This document shows, one piece after another, positions 11,401 to 17,868 of a stretch of 64,000 nt of DNA. The notes beneath the pieces were generated by a model that worked only from the letters and a program-made list of their open reading frames with translations, ran no database searches and was not told the origin of the DNA. Made by a program: the position numbers and the translations under genes. Source of the stretch: Streptomyces sp. CC228A (GTDB lineage Bacteria > Actinomycetota > Actinomycetes > Streptomycetales > Streptomycetaceae); contig NZ_JAJPUI010000009.1 in the NCBI RefSeq assembly GCF_021390935.1, forward strand, positions 214,271 to 278,270, written 5' to 3'. Position 1 is the stretch's first letter. The number at the start of each line of letters is the position of its first letter.

Positions 11401-13298
11401 AGCACACCTTGTACCTGGGTGACACCACGGTCGCGACCACCCGCAGCGGCGCGCCCTCCTACACCGAGCGCTACTACGCCCAGCCGGGCGCGCCGACGGT
11501 GATGCGCCATGTGCTGGGCAACGGCGCCCCGACCCTGTCCGTGCAGGTGGCGGACCAGAACGGCACCGCGTACACGAACGTGATGCTGGCGGAGGGCAAC
11601 GGCGTACAGATCTCCAAGACCGACCCGTTCGGTGTCAAGCGCGCCCAGGACGACAACTGGCGCGCACACCGCGGATACGTCGGTGGCGACGACGACGCCG
11701 GCTCGGGCCTGGTCCACCTCGGCGCCCGCGAGTACGACCCCCACGCGGGCCGCTTCCTGTCGGCCGACCCCGTCCTGGACCTGAACGACCCGGTCCAGCT
11801 CAACGGCTACGTCTACAGCGAGAACAACCCGGTCACCTACGCCGACCCGACCGGCCTCGCCTCCGAGGCACCGGGCGCCACCGGCGACTACGGCGGCCCG
11901 TCGACGTCCGAGGTGGCGTGGGCCAACAAGCAGCTGAACACGTCCATGTCCGACATCATCATGAGCGTCGGCTGGGCGGTGCTCAAGGAGTTCGTCGGCT
12001 GGAACGACGTCGTGAGCTGCTTCTCCCGCGGTGACCTGTGGTCCTGCGGCAGCCTGATCATGGACGCCATCCCATGGACGTCGGTGTTCAGCAAGGGCAA
12101 GAAGATCTGGCGCGCGGTCGAGATGACCTTCAACGCGATCAGCGCCTGGCGCTCCGCCCAGGCGAAGGCCCGCCAGATCGTCGCCATGGCCAAGGCGGCC
12201 GCCGAGGCCGCGAAGAAGGCAGCGGCGGCGAAGAAGGCCGCGGCGGCGAAGGCGGCTCAGGCCAAGCTCGACAAAGCGAAGAAGTCCGCCACCAGGGCGC
12301 TGAAGTCGGCCAACAAGAAGGTCGGCAACGCGAAACAGAAGGCGGCGAAGTCCCTCTCCAAGGCCGGCGAGAAGATCAAGAGCGGCGCCCGGAAGGTAAA
12401 GGACAAGGTCACCGGGAAGGCCGGGAGCAGCGGTTGCAAGGTCAATAACAGCTTCACTCCCGGCACGCTCGTCCTGATGGCGGACGGCACCACCAAGCCC
12501 ATCGAGGACGTCAAGAACGGCGACAAGGTCCTGGCCACCGACCCCGAGATCGGCGAGACCACCACCGAAACGGTCACCGCCGAGATCAAGGGCGAAGGCC
12601 TGAAGCACCTGGTCAAGGTCACCATCGACACCGACGGTGACCAGGGCGACGCCACAGCCACGGTCACCGCCACCGACGGCCACCCCTTCTGGGTGCCGGA
12701 ATTCGGCGAATGGATCGACGCCACCGACCTCAAGAACGGCCAGTGGCTCCAGACCAGCGCCGGCACCTACGTCCAGATCACCTCCATCCAGCGCTGGACC
12801 GCGCAGCGTGCCGCAGTCCACAACCTCACCGTCACCAACCACCACACGTACTATGTGCTTGCGGGGGCTGCGCCGGTCCTCGTTCACAATTGCGGCGGCG
12901 GCGCTCTCGATCTTGACAACCTGCAAGACCGAGCCGACACCCTGCACGCGCTCATCCCGGCGGGGAAGGCGAACGACAGGGCGACCACTGGAGTCATGCA
13001 CGCGGTAGGCAGTGGACCGGAATCTCTCGACGTTGTGGCCGTTGGAGCACGGAAGAATATCTCTCAGATTCAACGTGCACAGCTCCTCCCTCACGAGCTC
13101 GGGATATCACGCACCGGCGTGGACGCATCAGGTAACTTCCCGCATGCAGAGGTCAAGCTCTGGGAGACAGCAGTCCATCTTGACCTAACGCCGACAGGCC
13201 TGGCAGTGAATAGACCGTTCTGCCCAGCATGTCGGGGTTTCCTGCAGGGCAAGGGTGCGACCCTGGTCAGCGATACACAGGCGATTTGGACTCCGTGA
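5436..13298 (+). CDS. RHS-repeat polymorphic toxin with ricin-B lectin, HINT and C-terminal deaminase toxin domain
   Basis: A 2620-residue secreted RHS toxin. A long basic N-terminus leads to a signal peptide ending near residue 80 (cleavage after AYA). RHS/YD repeats fill about residues 400-1830; a ricin-B-lectin-like domain with QxW-type repeats is inserted at about 1833-1967; the RHS core motif (GLVHLGAREYDPHAGRFLSA) lies near 2090. A Lys/Ala-rich coil (2240-2330) precedes a HINT protease domain (about 2334-2485) ending in VHN, the usual release point of the toxin. The last ~135 residues carry H2570-A-E2572 and C2596-P-A-C2599, the zinc and catalytic signature of the cytidine deaminase fold. 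Substrate (DNA, RNA or nucleotide) cannot be told. An internal start further down, before the signal peptide, is possible. Immunity is expected from the next gene, 11 bases on. Confidence 0.92.
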   Translation: MNMRPSGESEAVSRQASRRLTPNQLGGASAVVWGSLSWSGRGRLPGSRAERRRRARHRTGVVAALTVALTAGLLPTAYAAPPGGEDRAEVELVDLPAQTPAEGQNGGRLADTLTGEVPRTVEYEPTKTTAPPGASATETVTGLTAGETVRVGTLPVEVGAPETATAEDATALEGDWQVALADQADLGERDFSGLVFTVTPPASATGEAVLALDYTEFAELYGANWADRLQLTRYPACFLTTPDVEGCSEPAEVDVQNVVEPQADDVAGDGALDGVRRVEAVVDVATLTDPGSGSSTTTPATATSSGTVTSAVYRPLSSSATALQTAVSSGASVFTATSTGSGAKGDFSATPLVSAGSWAAGNNSGAFTYTYDLQTPSVPAGPSPSIAFGYNSQVVDGRTSATNNQASWIGDGWEYNPGSITRSYRACRDDRTGANNADRKTGDLCWGSHNATLTLGGTTTELVKDDTTGEWVTANGDGSRVELLKDSSLGNGDKDGEHWRVTTRDGTQYHFGLHKLPGWTAGSPTTNSVLWAPVAGNQPGEPCYDSSFAASFCEQAWRWNLDYVVDTHGNAMSLWWGREDNHYGKNLKYKEKARYIRGGYLTRIDYGQRADSLFTAGPIARVEFKTDERCFKEGALTCDPANFTSGDHAKNRIWYDTPADLYCSEVTGKECFVPVPTFWTRKRLAEVTTLAQRTQGSEALSKVDSWTLSQSLPAEKTDEGTALWLESITRYGYDAGGKSLSLKPVQFVHNTERMPNRVKKGASDPNPTFDRLRVARIINEYAGETVVTYRKPEGACASGSGFPAVHENTGLCFPAYWHPDPDKSDETIDWFNKYVVDQVQEMPAIAGGQTLTTSYEYLDGGAWALNQSEFSKKKTRTYDQWRGFSGVLTVGGDDFVDIRNLTSTQRSASETRYFRGMDGDPLPDGKKRSVTVLDGDGAVIATDHRAYQGRVAETRMYTRYNGDLLTRSVDYPTVTELASRARDGGIPPLKAYRVQTSRSTTVTRSSGTGKDSQGTPDTRTWRTLETSTTHEPTYGLPVTVESLGDTGRTGDETCSVLSYVHNTSAHLIGLSKETLTTAGTCAEAATATPADWISGSRVAYDGGAFGAAPAKGLATTTWNISGDGGGWTQNATLTYDAYGRSTSTTDAQGNKDTTTYTPSTGQVYQLTSANALGHTATSTIEPGRGTTLTDTDTNGRTTVYAYDALGRTTKGWATSQSAGEPPSVTFTYDLEPPVSVVTSTLGDDGTYSDSVVFYDGLGRERQRQTPAVGEGRLITDVLYSANGTIQTTNNAYYATGEPRTVMFEKASDFNVPNATYFMYDGLGRLLAETPVEDGTPNLTKQTRYAYGYDHSTVIEPEGGASQRSWTDALGRTIRVDTFTDAARNDAAARSTTYAYDARGDKVKAEDHLGNTWTWAYDARGRQVSATDPDTGTTTTTYDVLDRPVTTTDARGVTVWTGYDKLSRPTSQRLGSSTGTLLSSYTYDSVLGGIGLPAAATRYTDGLGYTTEITGYTSDYQPTGKRLRLPASIASASGLEETYSYQYEYTKTGLPKAVTLPAAGALPAERVVTRYNDDGLPVSTSGLDWYTAETHYSVHGEVLRTVSGEQPHRVWTTNLFDERTGELKESYVDRESTSDTSTVPGHRVNHRTYGYDPAGNVTTIADTSNGVTDRQCFTYDVLGQLTKAWTAPGACQAAGKTEPAPKYDDGTLNVTAAGGGYWKEYGYDAAGNRSELTEHHITLAPDASTPSGFKTVLDEARKATTSYRYGGPNGTQPHTLTSMTRTYVTDEGAQVTSESTRTYDESGNTVARQDGGDTQTLTWTWDGKAETVTGFGAKGAGAWVGLAGKCLDLSSGSTLAGTPLQLYLCNGTKAQKLRIDGATPADSSTGALKILDHCVTPKDGATADGTAVVIADCTGTADQRWTTVAAGGKLRHEASGKCLTVPGAATANGTDLVLAACDTDGEAQSWVPADETRYVYDASGGRLMAVSAGEHTLYLGDTTVATTRSGAPSYTERYYAQPGAPTVMRHVLGNGAPTLSVQVADQNGTAYTNVMLAEGNGVQISKTDPFGVKRAQDDNWRAHRGYVGGDDDAGSGLVHLGAREYDPHAGRFLSADPVLDLNDPVQLNGYVYSENNPVTYADPTGLASEAPGATGDYGGPSTSEVAWANKQLNTSMSDIIMSVGWAVLKEFVGWNDVVSCFSRGDLWSCGSLIMDAIPWTSVFSKGKKIWRAVEMTFNAISAWRSAQAKARQIVAMAKAAAEAAKKAAAAKKAAAAKAAQAKLDKAKKSATRALKSANKKVGNAKQKAAKSLSKAGEKIKSGARKVKDKVTGKAGSSGCKVNNSFTPGTLVLMADGTTKPIEDVKNGDKVLATDPEIGETTTETVTAEIKGEGLKHLVKVTIDTDGDQGDATATVTATDGHPFWVPEFGEWIDATDLKNGQWLQTSAGTYVQITSIQRWTAQRAAVHNLTVTNHHTYYVLAGAAPVLVHNCGGGALDLDNLQDRADTLHALIPAGKANDRATTGVMHAVGSGPESLDVVAVGARKNISQIQRAQLLPHELGISRTGVDASGNFPHAEVKLWETAVHLDLTPTGLAVNRPFCPACRGFLQGKGATLVSDTQAIWTP

Positions 13299-13309
13299 GG
13301 TGAAGTGAG

Positions 13310-13948
13310 ATGGGATTTCTCGAAGACGTCGAAGTCGTCCGTGTGGAGTGCGCACGGCTGACCCCACGCCAACGGCTGGCCGTCACGGCTCTGTGTGCGA
13401 CGAAGGTGCGATCGGTATCCATGGCGTTCCTTCATGATTCAGGAGAGGGAGACTCCTTTTACCGGATCAACAACGGACTGGATGCGGTGTGGCTGGACCT
13501 GCGCGGTATCCAGCAGGCCTCGGCGTCGGATCTCACGCGGGTCCGAGAGGAGGCAGAGCGCTGGATCACTCGCCTTGAGGATGTCGGCGGAGAAGCAGCC
13601 GGCTTCGCAGCGGATGCCATCTCCGTATCGGTGTCCGCGATGTCAAGCTTCCTTGAGGCAGATCCAGAGTCCGCAGTGAACTCGGCGATCTCGATCGCCG
13701 AAATCCGCTCGGAGATCGCTGAATTCCTGGCGGAATATCAGAGTGCCGAAGTGGAGTACTTCCTGAAGGGTGACGAGGCCGGGGAAGCATCCCTAGCCGA
13801 AACCAAGGGCGATGTGGATTTCCTTGGGGAGTTTCCCGCTGACGAGTTTCCCGCGACTCGGTTTATGCGTCGGGCTGGGGCTGCGAACCTTGCTCTCGCA
13901 GAGCAGATGAAGTTGGTGCTGAAGGTGGATCGGTTGCGTCTGCCCTGA
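13310..13948 (+). CDS. Candidate immunity protein for the RHS deaminase toxin
   Basis: A 212-residue acidic, mostly helical-looking protein with no signal peptide, starting at an ATG with a purine-rich GAGGTGAAGTGAG upstream and only 11 bases after the RHS stop codon. Position directly behind a polymorphic toxin is the strongest evidence for an immunity role: it would bind and block the deaminase tip in the producing cell and in siblings. The N-terminal stretch (ARLTPRQRLAVTALCATKV, then a LDAVWLDLRG segment) faintly recalls DUF416-type proteins, but I do not recognise a family securely. GC is somewhat lower than in neighbouring core genes, as expected for an exchangeable toxin/immunity module. 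Confidence 0.7.
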   Translation: MGFLEDVEVVRVECARLTPRQRLAVTALCATKVRSVSMAFLHDSGEGDSFYRINNGLDAVWLDLRGIQQASASDLTRVREEAERWITRLEDVGGEAAGFAADAISVSVSAMSSFLEADPESAVNSAISIAEIRSEIAEFLAEYQSAEVEYFLKGDEAGEASLAETKGDVDFLGEFPADEFPATRFMRRAGAANLALAEQMKLVLKVDRLRLP

Positions 13949-14085
13949 GGGGTTCCGCCGGACTGCCCCTTGATGCCTACTGGCGGTGCGGCACCTGCCG
14001 CCGGGGGGCTACGTCGGTTGGAGGGCGAGGTGCAGCCTCGCCATCCGAGGCGACGCAAACCATGTTGGGTAGCGGTCGCAAATTT

Positions 14086-14118
14086 GAAGCCCCGCCAGGT
14101 ATGTCCTGGCGGGGCTTC
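14086..14118. terminator. Strong hairpin terminator
   Basis: A perfect 14-bp stem (GAAGCCCCGCCAGG and its complement) closes a 5-base loop. It lies between the end of the immunity gene (+) and the end of the truncated integrase (-), so it could serve transcripts from both sides. No long T run follows, which is usual in Streptomyces. Confidence 0.8.
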
Positions 14119-14127
14119 TGCGTGGCA

Positions 14128-14150
14128 TGACGGCAGTAGTTGACGGCAAC
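14128..14150. repeat. Left copy of an imperfect direct repeat flanking the integrase segment
   Basis: TGACGGCAGTAG followed by TT and GACGGCAAC; a copy with a one-base shorter spacer is at 15439-15460. The motif itself contains two GACGGCA half-units. It sits next to the integrase 3' end, where attachment cores or arm-type recombinase sites are usually found. Confidence 0.6.
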
Positions 14151-14151
14151 G

Positions 14152-15135
14152 TCAGCGGACGAGGGCGGCGCAGGGTGGCGGTTCGTCGCCACCGCCGTTG
14201 GTTGTTTCGGTGATCGTGGGGCTTCCGAGCGCGGTGCCGAGGGCGTCGATGGCGTCACGCTGGAGGCGGAGTCGGACGTGTGCGTAGACGGTGGCGGTGA
14301 CGCCGATGTGGGCGTGGCCGAGGAGTTCCTTGATCACGACGAGTTCGACTCCCTGTTCCAGGAGCAGGGTGGCGGTCGAATGTCTGAGGTCGTGGAAGCG
14401 GATGCGGCGGAGGCCAGCCTTGCGGAGGAGCGTGATGAAGGCGCGGGTGAGGTTGGTCGGATCGATCGCTCTGCCCTGCGCGGTGGTGAACACGTGCCCG
14501 CTGTGCTGCCACGTGGTGCCCGCGGCCTCACGTTCGCGCTGCTGTTGCTCGCGGTGGAGCTCCAGGGACTGGAGACACCGCGTGGGGAGGGCGATACGGC
14601 GTTCGGAGGCCCGGGTCTTGGTGGGTAGCATGGTGAGCCCGCCTGCGGCGGTCCGCTGAAGGGTGCGGCAGATTGCGGCGGTGCCCGTGTCGAGGTCGAG
14701 ATCTTCCCAGCACAGACCGAGGAGTTCGCCCTTGCGTAGTCCGGTGTTGAGGGCGAGTTCGAACAGCGCGTGCAGCCGGTGACCTCCTGCGGCTGTGAGG
14801 ACCTGGCGGGCCTCATCGGCAGTGAGGGGTTCGAACCGTCGGGGCCGGGGTGTGCCCGTGCGGACGTTGCGGGCGACGTTGCGCGGGATCTCCTCCTCGC
14901 GGACGCCGTGTCCCGGGGCGGACTTGAGCACGGAGTGGATGTAGGTGAGTGTCAGTGGGGAGAGCAGCTTGCGACAACACTGCCCGACGGCACAGCAACG
15001 GGGCTCATCACACCGGGCGTCGATGCCGCGCGTGCAGCACTGGCAGGTGGTGCGGAGCTGGTTGAGCCAGGTGCGGACGTCCTTGGCCGTGAGCTTGGTG
15101 AGCTTCTTCTTGCCCAGGAAGAGGCGGACGAGCAT
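14152..15135 (-). pseudogene. Tyrosine recombinase (phage-type integrase), N-terminally truncated
   Basis: The frame encodes the catalytic domain and most of the core-binding domain of a Streptomyces phage/AICE-type integrase. Visible: a Cys-rich insertion (CQCCTRG, CCAVGQCC) typical of this actinobacterial subgroup, the first catalytic Arg in NTGLRKGELLGL, HDLRH (His-x-x-Arg), LGHAHIG and the nucleophile Tyr in VYAHV. About 327 residues remain, whereas relatives are usually near 400 or longer; the missing part is the N-terminal arm-binding region. The break falls at about 15135, where an unrelated plus-strand gene starts and overlaps by two bases. All catalytic residues are present, but arm-site binding should be lost. 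It is bracketed by direct repeats at 14128-14150 and 15439-15460. Confidence 0.85.
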
Positions 15136-15409
15136 GTCTGACTCCGCACACACCGGCACCCCGGTCCGCAGGCGCTACCGCTTCCGCGAGTACCACGTGA
15201 CCGCCGTCGTGGACCCCATGACCCTGCCCACCTTCGCGGCCGTCTGCGTCACCGGCGAAGACCACGACTGCGGCGCCACCTCCGGCGAGCTCCACACCGA
15301 GGACGAACTGACCCGCTGGATCGCCGAACACTGCGCCGAGACCGGCCACGACTTCTACCACCGCACCACCCGCGCCACCCTCCGCGCGGAACCTGGCGCC
15401 TGGCAGTAA
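15134..15409 (+). CDS. Small DUF7848-type protein of Streptomyces mobile elements
   Basis: A 91-residue protein beginning at the ATG at 15134. It has the pattern CVTGEDHDCGATSGE, then ELTRWIAEHCAETGHDFYHR and a final EPGAWQ. I recognise this layout (two cysteines spaced around a GED/ESDCG core, an ELxxWxAEHxxxTGH helix) from small proteins that are very common in Streptomyces phage-like and AICE elements, where they are annotated DUF7848. The role is unknown; a small DNA- or metal-binding accessory function is a guess. Its start overlaps the truncated end of the divergent integrase, which marks a recombination junction. It is the only other gene inside the repeat-bounded integrase segment. 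Confidence 0.7.
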   Translation: MSDSAHTGTPVRRRYRFREYHVTAVVDPMTLPTFAAVCVTGEDHDCGATSGELHTEDELTRWIAEHCAETGHDFYHRTTRATLRAEPGAWQ

Positions 15410-15438
15410 CCGGGGGCCGCGCAGGCCACCCGCTCCCG

Positions 15439-15460
15439 TGACGGCAGTAGCGACGGCAAC
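15439..15460. repeat. Right copy of the imperfect direct repeat flanking the integrase segment
   Basis: TGACGGCAGTAG followed by C and GACGGCAAC, matching 14128-14150 apart from the spacer. The two copies enclose the truncated integrase and the DUF7848 gene (about 1.3 kb). Confidence 0.6.
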
Positions 15461-15551
15461 ACCCACGGATTTCCCCGCACACCCACGGACACCAGCGGAA
15501 CGCAATACCCGCGTTGACCAGCGAAGAAGCAGGTAGAGAGGGTTCGCGCAG

Positions 15552-16012
15552 CACACGTACTATGTGGTCGCAGGCGGGACCTCGGCACTTGTTCACAACT
15601 GCCCCACTGCGGATGAACGGGCGCATGCCAGAGCATCGGAGAATGCTGCATATTCCAGCAGGCCGGACGTTGCCGCCGGCGGGTACCTCTGGGTTCAGGG
15701 GCACGGAGAGTTTGACCTGGCTTCCGATCGGCTCCATCCGTTGATCAGAGCCAACATGGGCGAGATTCCTGCTGCGGCGAGCCCCGGCGGTGGTAAGTTC
15801 TTTGGCTCGCATGTCGAGGTTCAGGCGGCCACTATCGTGAGGATTTGGCCAAACAGTCGGGATCCGGGGGTTTGACTGGCCGACTGATGGTCTCAAAGCC
15901 TGGCGGGCCATGCGGTTTCTGCACGCCAAACGTGGCAGGAATGTTTCCAGGGGGCTCATCGCTAGCGGTTCGATCTCAGCGCGGGCAAGTTTTCAGTGAG
16001 GTACCCTTCTGA
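15552..16012 (+). pseudogene. Orphan RHS toxin tip 2: DddA/SCP1.201-like deaminase, broken by a -1 frame break
   Basis: This is a displaced toxin C-terminus without an RHS body. It opens with the last residues of a HINT domain (HTYYVVAGG...ALVHNC), closely matching the HINT end of the big RHS gene at 12843-12893. The toxin part contains GGYLWVQG, SHVEVQAA (His codon at 15810) and, after a shift of one base near 15840, PGGPCGFC (Cys codons at 15911 and 15920) and MFPGGSSLAV. HVE plus PCxxC with a following P-rich LxV strand is the signature of SCP1.201-like deaminases, the family of the double-stranded-DNA cytosine deaminase DddA. One extra G near 15841 restores a continuous frame to the stop at 16012. 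No start codon or ribosome site is evident, as for silent CT cassettes. Confidence 0.8.
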
Positions 16013-16081
16013 TGCATTCGCCAAGGCGCGGCCCAGTTGCCGCGCCTTGGCTGCTTTCCTGCAGGCCGCTATGCTGGCTTT

Positions 16082-16836
16082 ATGGACATGAACGGCGATA
16101 AGCTGAATCCATGCGCGATCATCGATCTCACCGACTGGGCTGAGCTCGAGAATGCCGACGGGTCGGCTTTCCCGGTTACTCCGACCAAGCTGCACGACTT
16201 GGCGTCGGGTGACTTTTCCAAAGTAGCGAGTTCACTCAACCGCCTGTATGAGGCTCTCCTCAACGACGGAGTCGTCTACTCTGCGACCGCGCCGGCTCTC
16301 AGGTATGTCGCCGCACTCTTGGGCGACCGCGAAAGTCGAGCCGCACTCACTCCTTCATGGGATGGGGAAAAATTTCCACTCCGAGGCAAGCTCCTTTCAT
16401 GGCTGGCCGACGTTGCCTTCGATGCCAGCATTGAGCAGGAGCAGCGCATTCGAGAGTGGGGGGATATTCGCCGACCGAGCCATTTCCTGATTTCCTGAAC
16501 ATCAGGAGTATCTACCCGGAAGCTTTTCCTGGCGTCGCCTCCTACTTCGATGACTCTGATTCGAGAGTGGTTGAGGTGGCTCTTGTCGCGGCCGTTCGAT
16601 TTCTGGAGTCCCCGGCATTGGTGATGCATCGCAGGAGGTTGACTCCTTTGGTGGAGAATGTTCTAGTGCATAGTTCCAATGGGCCGTATAGGACTTTGGC
16701 CTGCGAGGCGTTGGATGTGTGGGGCCAAGAACGCATGCTGGTTGAATCGAGTACTGATGCGCTTGATTTCGAGGAGTGCGGGCGGGTTGGCGATTCCCAG
16801 GAAAATCGGGGATCGATTGACGAGCCGCCCTTTTAG
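16082..16836 (+). pseudogene. Candidate immunity protein for tip 2, HEAT-repeat-like, broken in a G run
   Basis: Two frames join into one protein of about 250 residues: 16082 to about 16458, then the -1 frame to 16836. The break lies in a run of six Gs at 16457-16462; seven Gs would give continuous coding (EWGGYSPTEPF). Helical pairs such as PALRYVAALLGD, LLSWLADVAFDAS, RVVEVALVAAVRFL and YRTLACEALDVWGQ suggest HEAT-like repeats, a fold used by several toxin-immunity proteins. It follows the deaminase tip 2 by 69 bases, so its partner is most likely that toxin. GC is clearly lower than in core genes of the window, consistent with transfer. The exact partner and the reality of the break are inference. 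Confidence 0.65.
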
Positions 16837-16867
16837 AACCCCCTAACACAATGAGCCTTTTCCAGCC

Positions 16868-17275
16868 TCACGTTGACGCGTGGTGAAGGACGAGAACGGC
16901 CTGGACGATCGCGGTGATGTGGTTGGTCCTGCAGCGGAGCTTCCGCAGAAGGCGCCAGCCCTTCAGAGTGGCCATGGCCTGCTCGCCGAGGCAGCGGATC
17001 TTGGCGTGCGTGCTGTTGCGCCGACACTGCCACCGCTTGAGGCGACGGACTCGGAACGGGACGCGGACGGGATGGCCGGCTCCCTGGTACGCCTTGTCCG
17101 CCCAGCACTTCAGCCCGGTCGCGGCGAGCACGTCGATGATTCCGTGGCTCCGCGCGGCGGTCAGGTCGTGGACGGCCCCGGGCGGGGCGGGTGACGCCCA
17201 CAGCAGCTGTCCGAACGGATCGGTGAGGACCTGGACGTTCATGCCGTGGCGCTTGTGTCTCCCGGAGTAGTACGG
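16868..17275 (-). pseudogene. IS5-family-like DDE transposase, C-terminal fragment
   Basis: Reads leftward with PYYSGRHKRHGMNVQVL, then HDLTAARSHGI, a CWADKAYQGAG block, RRNSTHAKIR and a final EQAMATLKGW segment. This is the C-terminal half of a DDE_Tnp_4 type transposase of the IS5 group (IS1647/IS112-like in Streptomyces). The N-terminal half is gone: at 17275/17276 the sequence changes abruptly into a copy of the RHS Lys/Ala linker. The remaining left part ends near 16840-16867. It is a dead remnant, useful as a marker that the toxin cassette 3 was brought in or rearranged with an insertion element. Confidence 0.8.
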
Positions 17276-17814
17276 AGCGGCGGCGAAGAAGGCCGCGGCG
17301 GCGAAGGCGGCTCAGGCCAAGCTCGACAAGGCGAAGAAGTCCGCCACCAGAGCATTGAAGTCGGCCAACAAGAAGGTCGGCGGCGGGGGCTTCGCCAGTC
17401 CTCGTGCACAACTGCAACGAGCCCAGAGTATTTGCCGTTGATTCTGGTGGAACTGCTTATGAAATGCCGGTGCATGAAATCGATGCGAATGTGCACCCTG
17501 TGATGGCGGCCAACTTTGAGAAAGCCACTGCGGACGGTGCTCCTGCCATCCTCTCGAGGTGGAAGGTGAGTGAGAAGTTGCATCAAAGGAACCGGAACCA
17601 TGCGTAGAGGCACGCCCCGAGGCCCAGACAGTTCGCCTCGAACGCGACCTGGGAAGAGTATCCCTTTGCCTCTACCTACGAAGGCGGACAGGGGGCTACC
17701 TTGACGCTGGCTCCCGGTGGGATGAACTCAAGTCACGGAAATGCGCTCAAGCGGTTCTATGCGAACACTGGCCTGCAAGACGGAATGCCATTTTTGGTCA
17801 GGGTGAAAAGGTGA
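17276..17814 (+). pseudogene. Orphan RHS toxin tip 3: linker scar + HINT end + NucA/NucB-like nuclease with in-frame TAG
   Basis: Bases 17276-17381 copy the RHS linker at 12221-12326 with four mismatches in 106; the sequence then jumps straight to the HINT end (17384-17416, ending VHNC), so about 530 bp of HINT domain are deleted. The following toxin reads NEPRVFAVDSGGTAYEMPV, then a HQRNRNHA segment, a TAG stop at 17605-17607, and in the same frame EEYPFASTYEGG, MNSSHGNALKRFY and GMPFLVRV to a stop at 17814. EYPFAS with the downstream NSSHG/FY/DPF-like blocks is typical of NucA/NucB-type deoxyribonuclease toxins. The in-frame stop, unlike the other breaks in this window, is not explained by a missing base. 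Family assignment is from motif recognition only. Confidence 0.7.
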
Positions 17815-17868
17815 GACTATGGCCTGTGTGGAGATGCCGCGGGGGCCTGTATCATGCTGAGGAGACAG

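Noticed and set aside
6309..13094. 2261-codon open frame on the minus strand opposite the RHS gene
   Set aside because: A shadow frame: in GC-rich DNA the opposite strand of a long gene is often free of stops. Its translation is Val/Gly/Arg-rich without domains, while the plus strand has clear RHS, HINT and toxin motifs.
14040..14130. tRNA-like sequence next to the integrase
   Set aside because: A strong hairpin exists but no cloverleaf or T-loop (GTTCGA-type) can be made out; it is better explained as a terminator.
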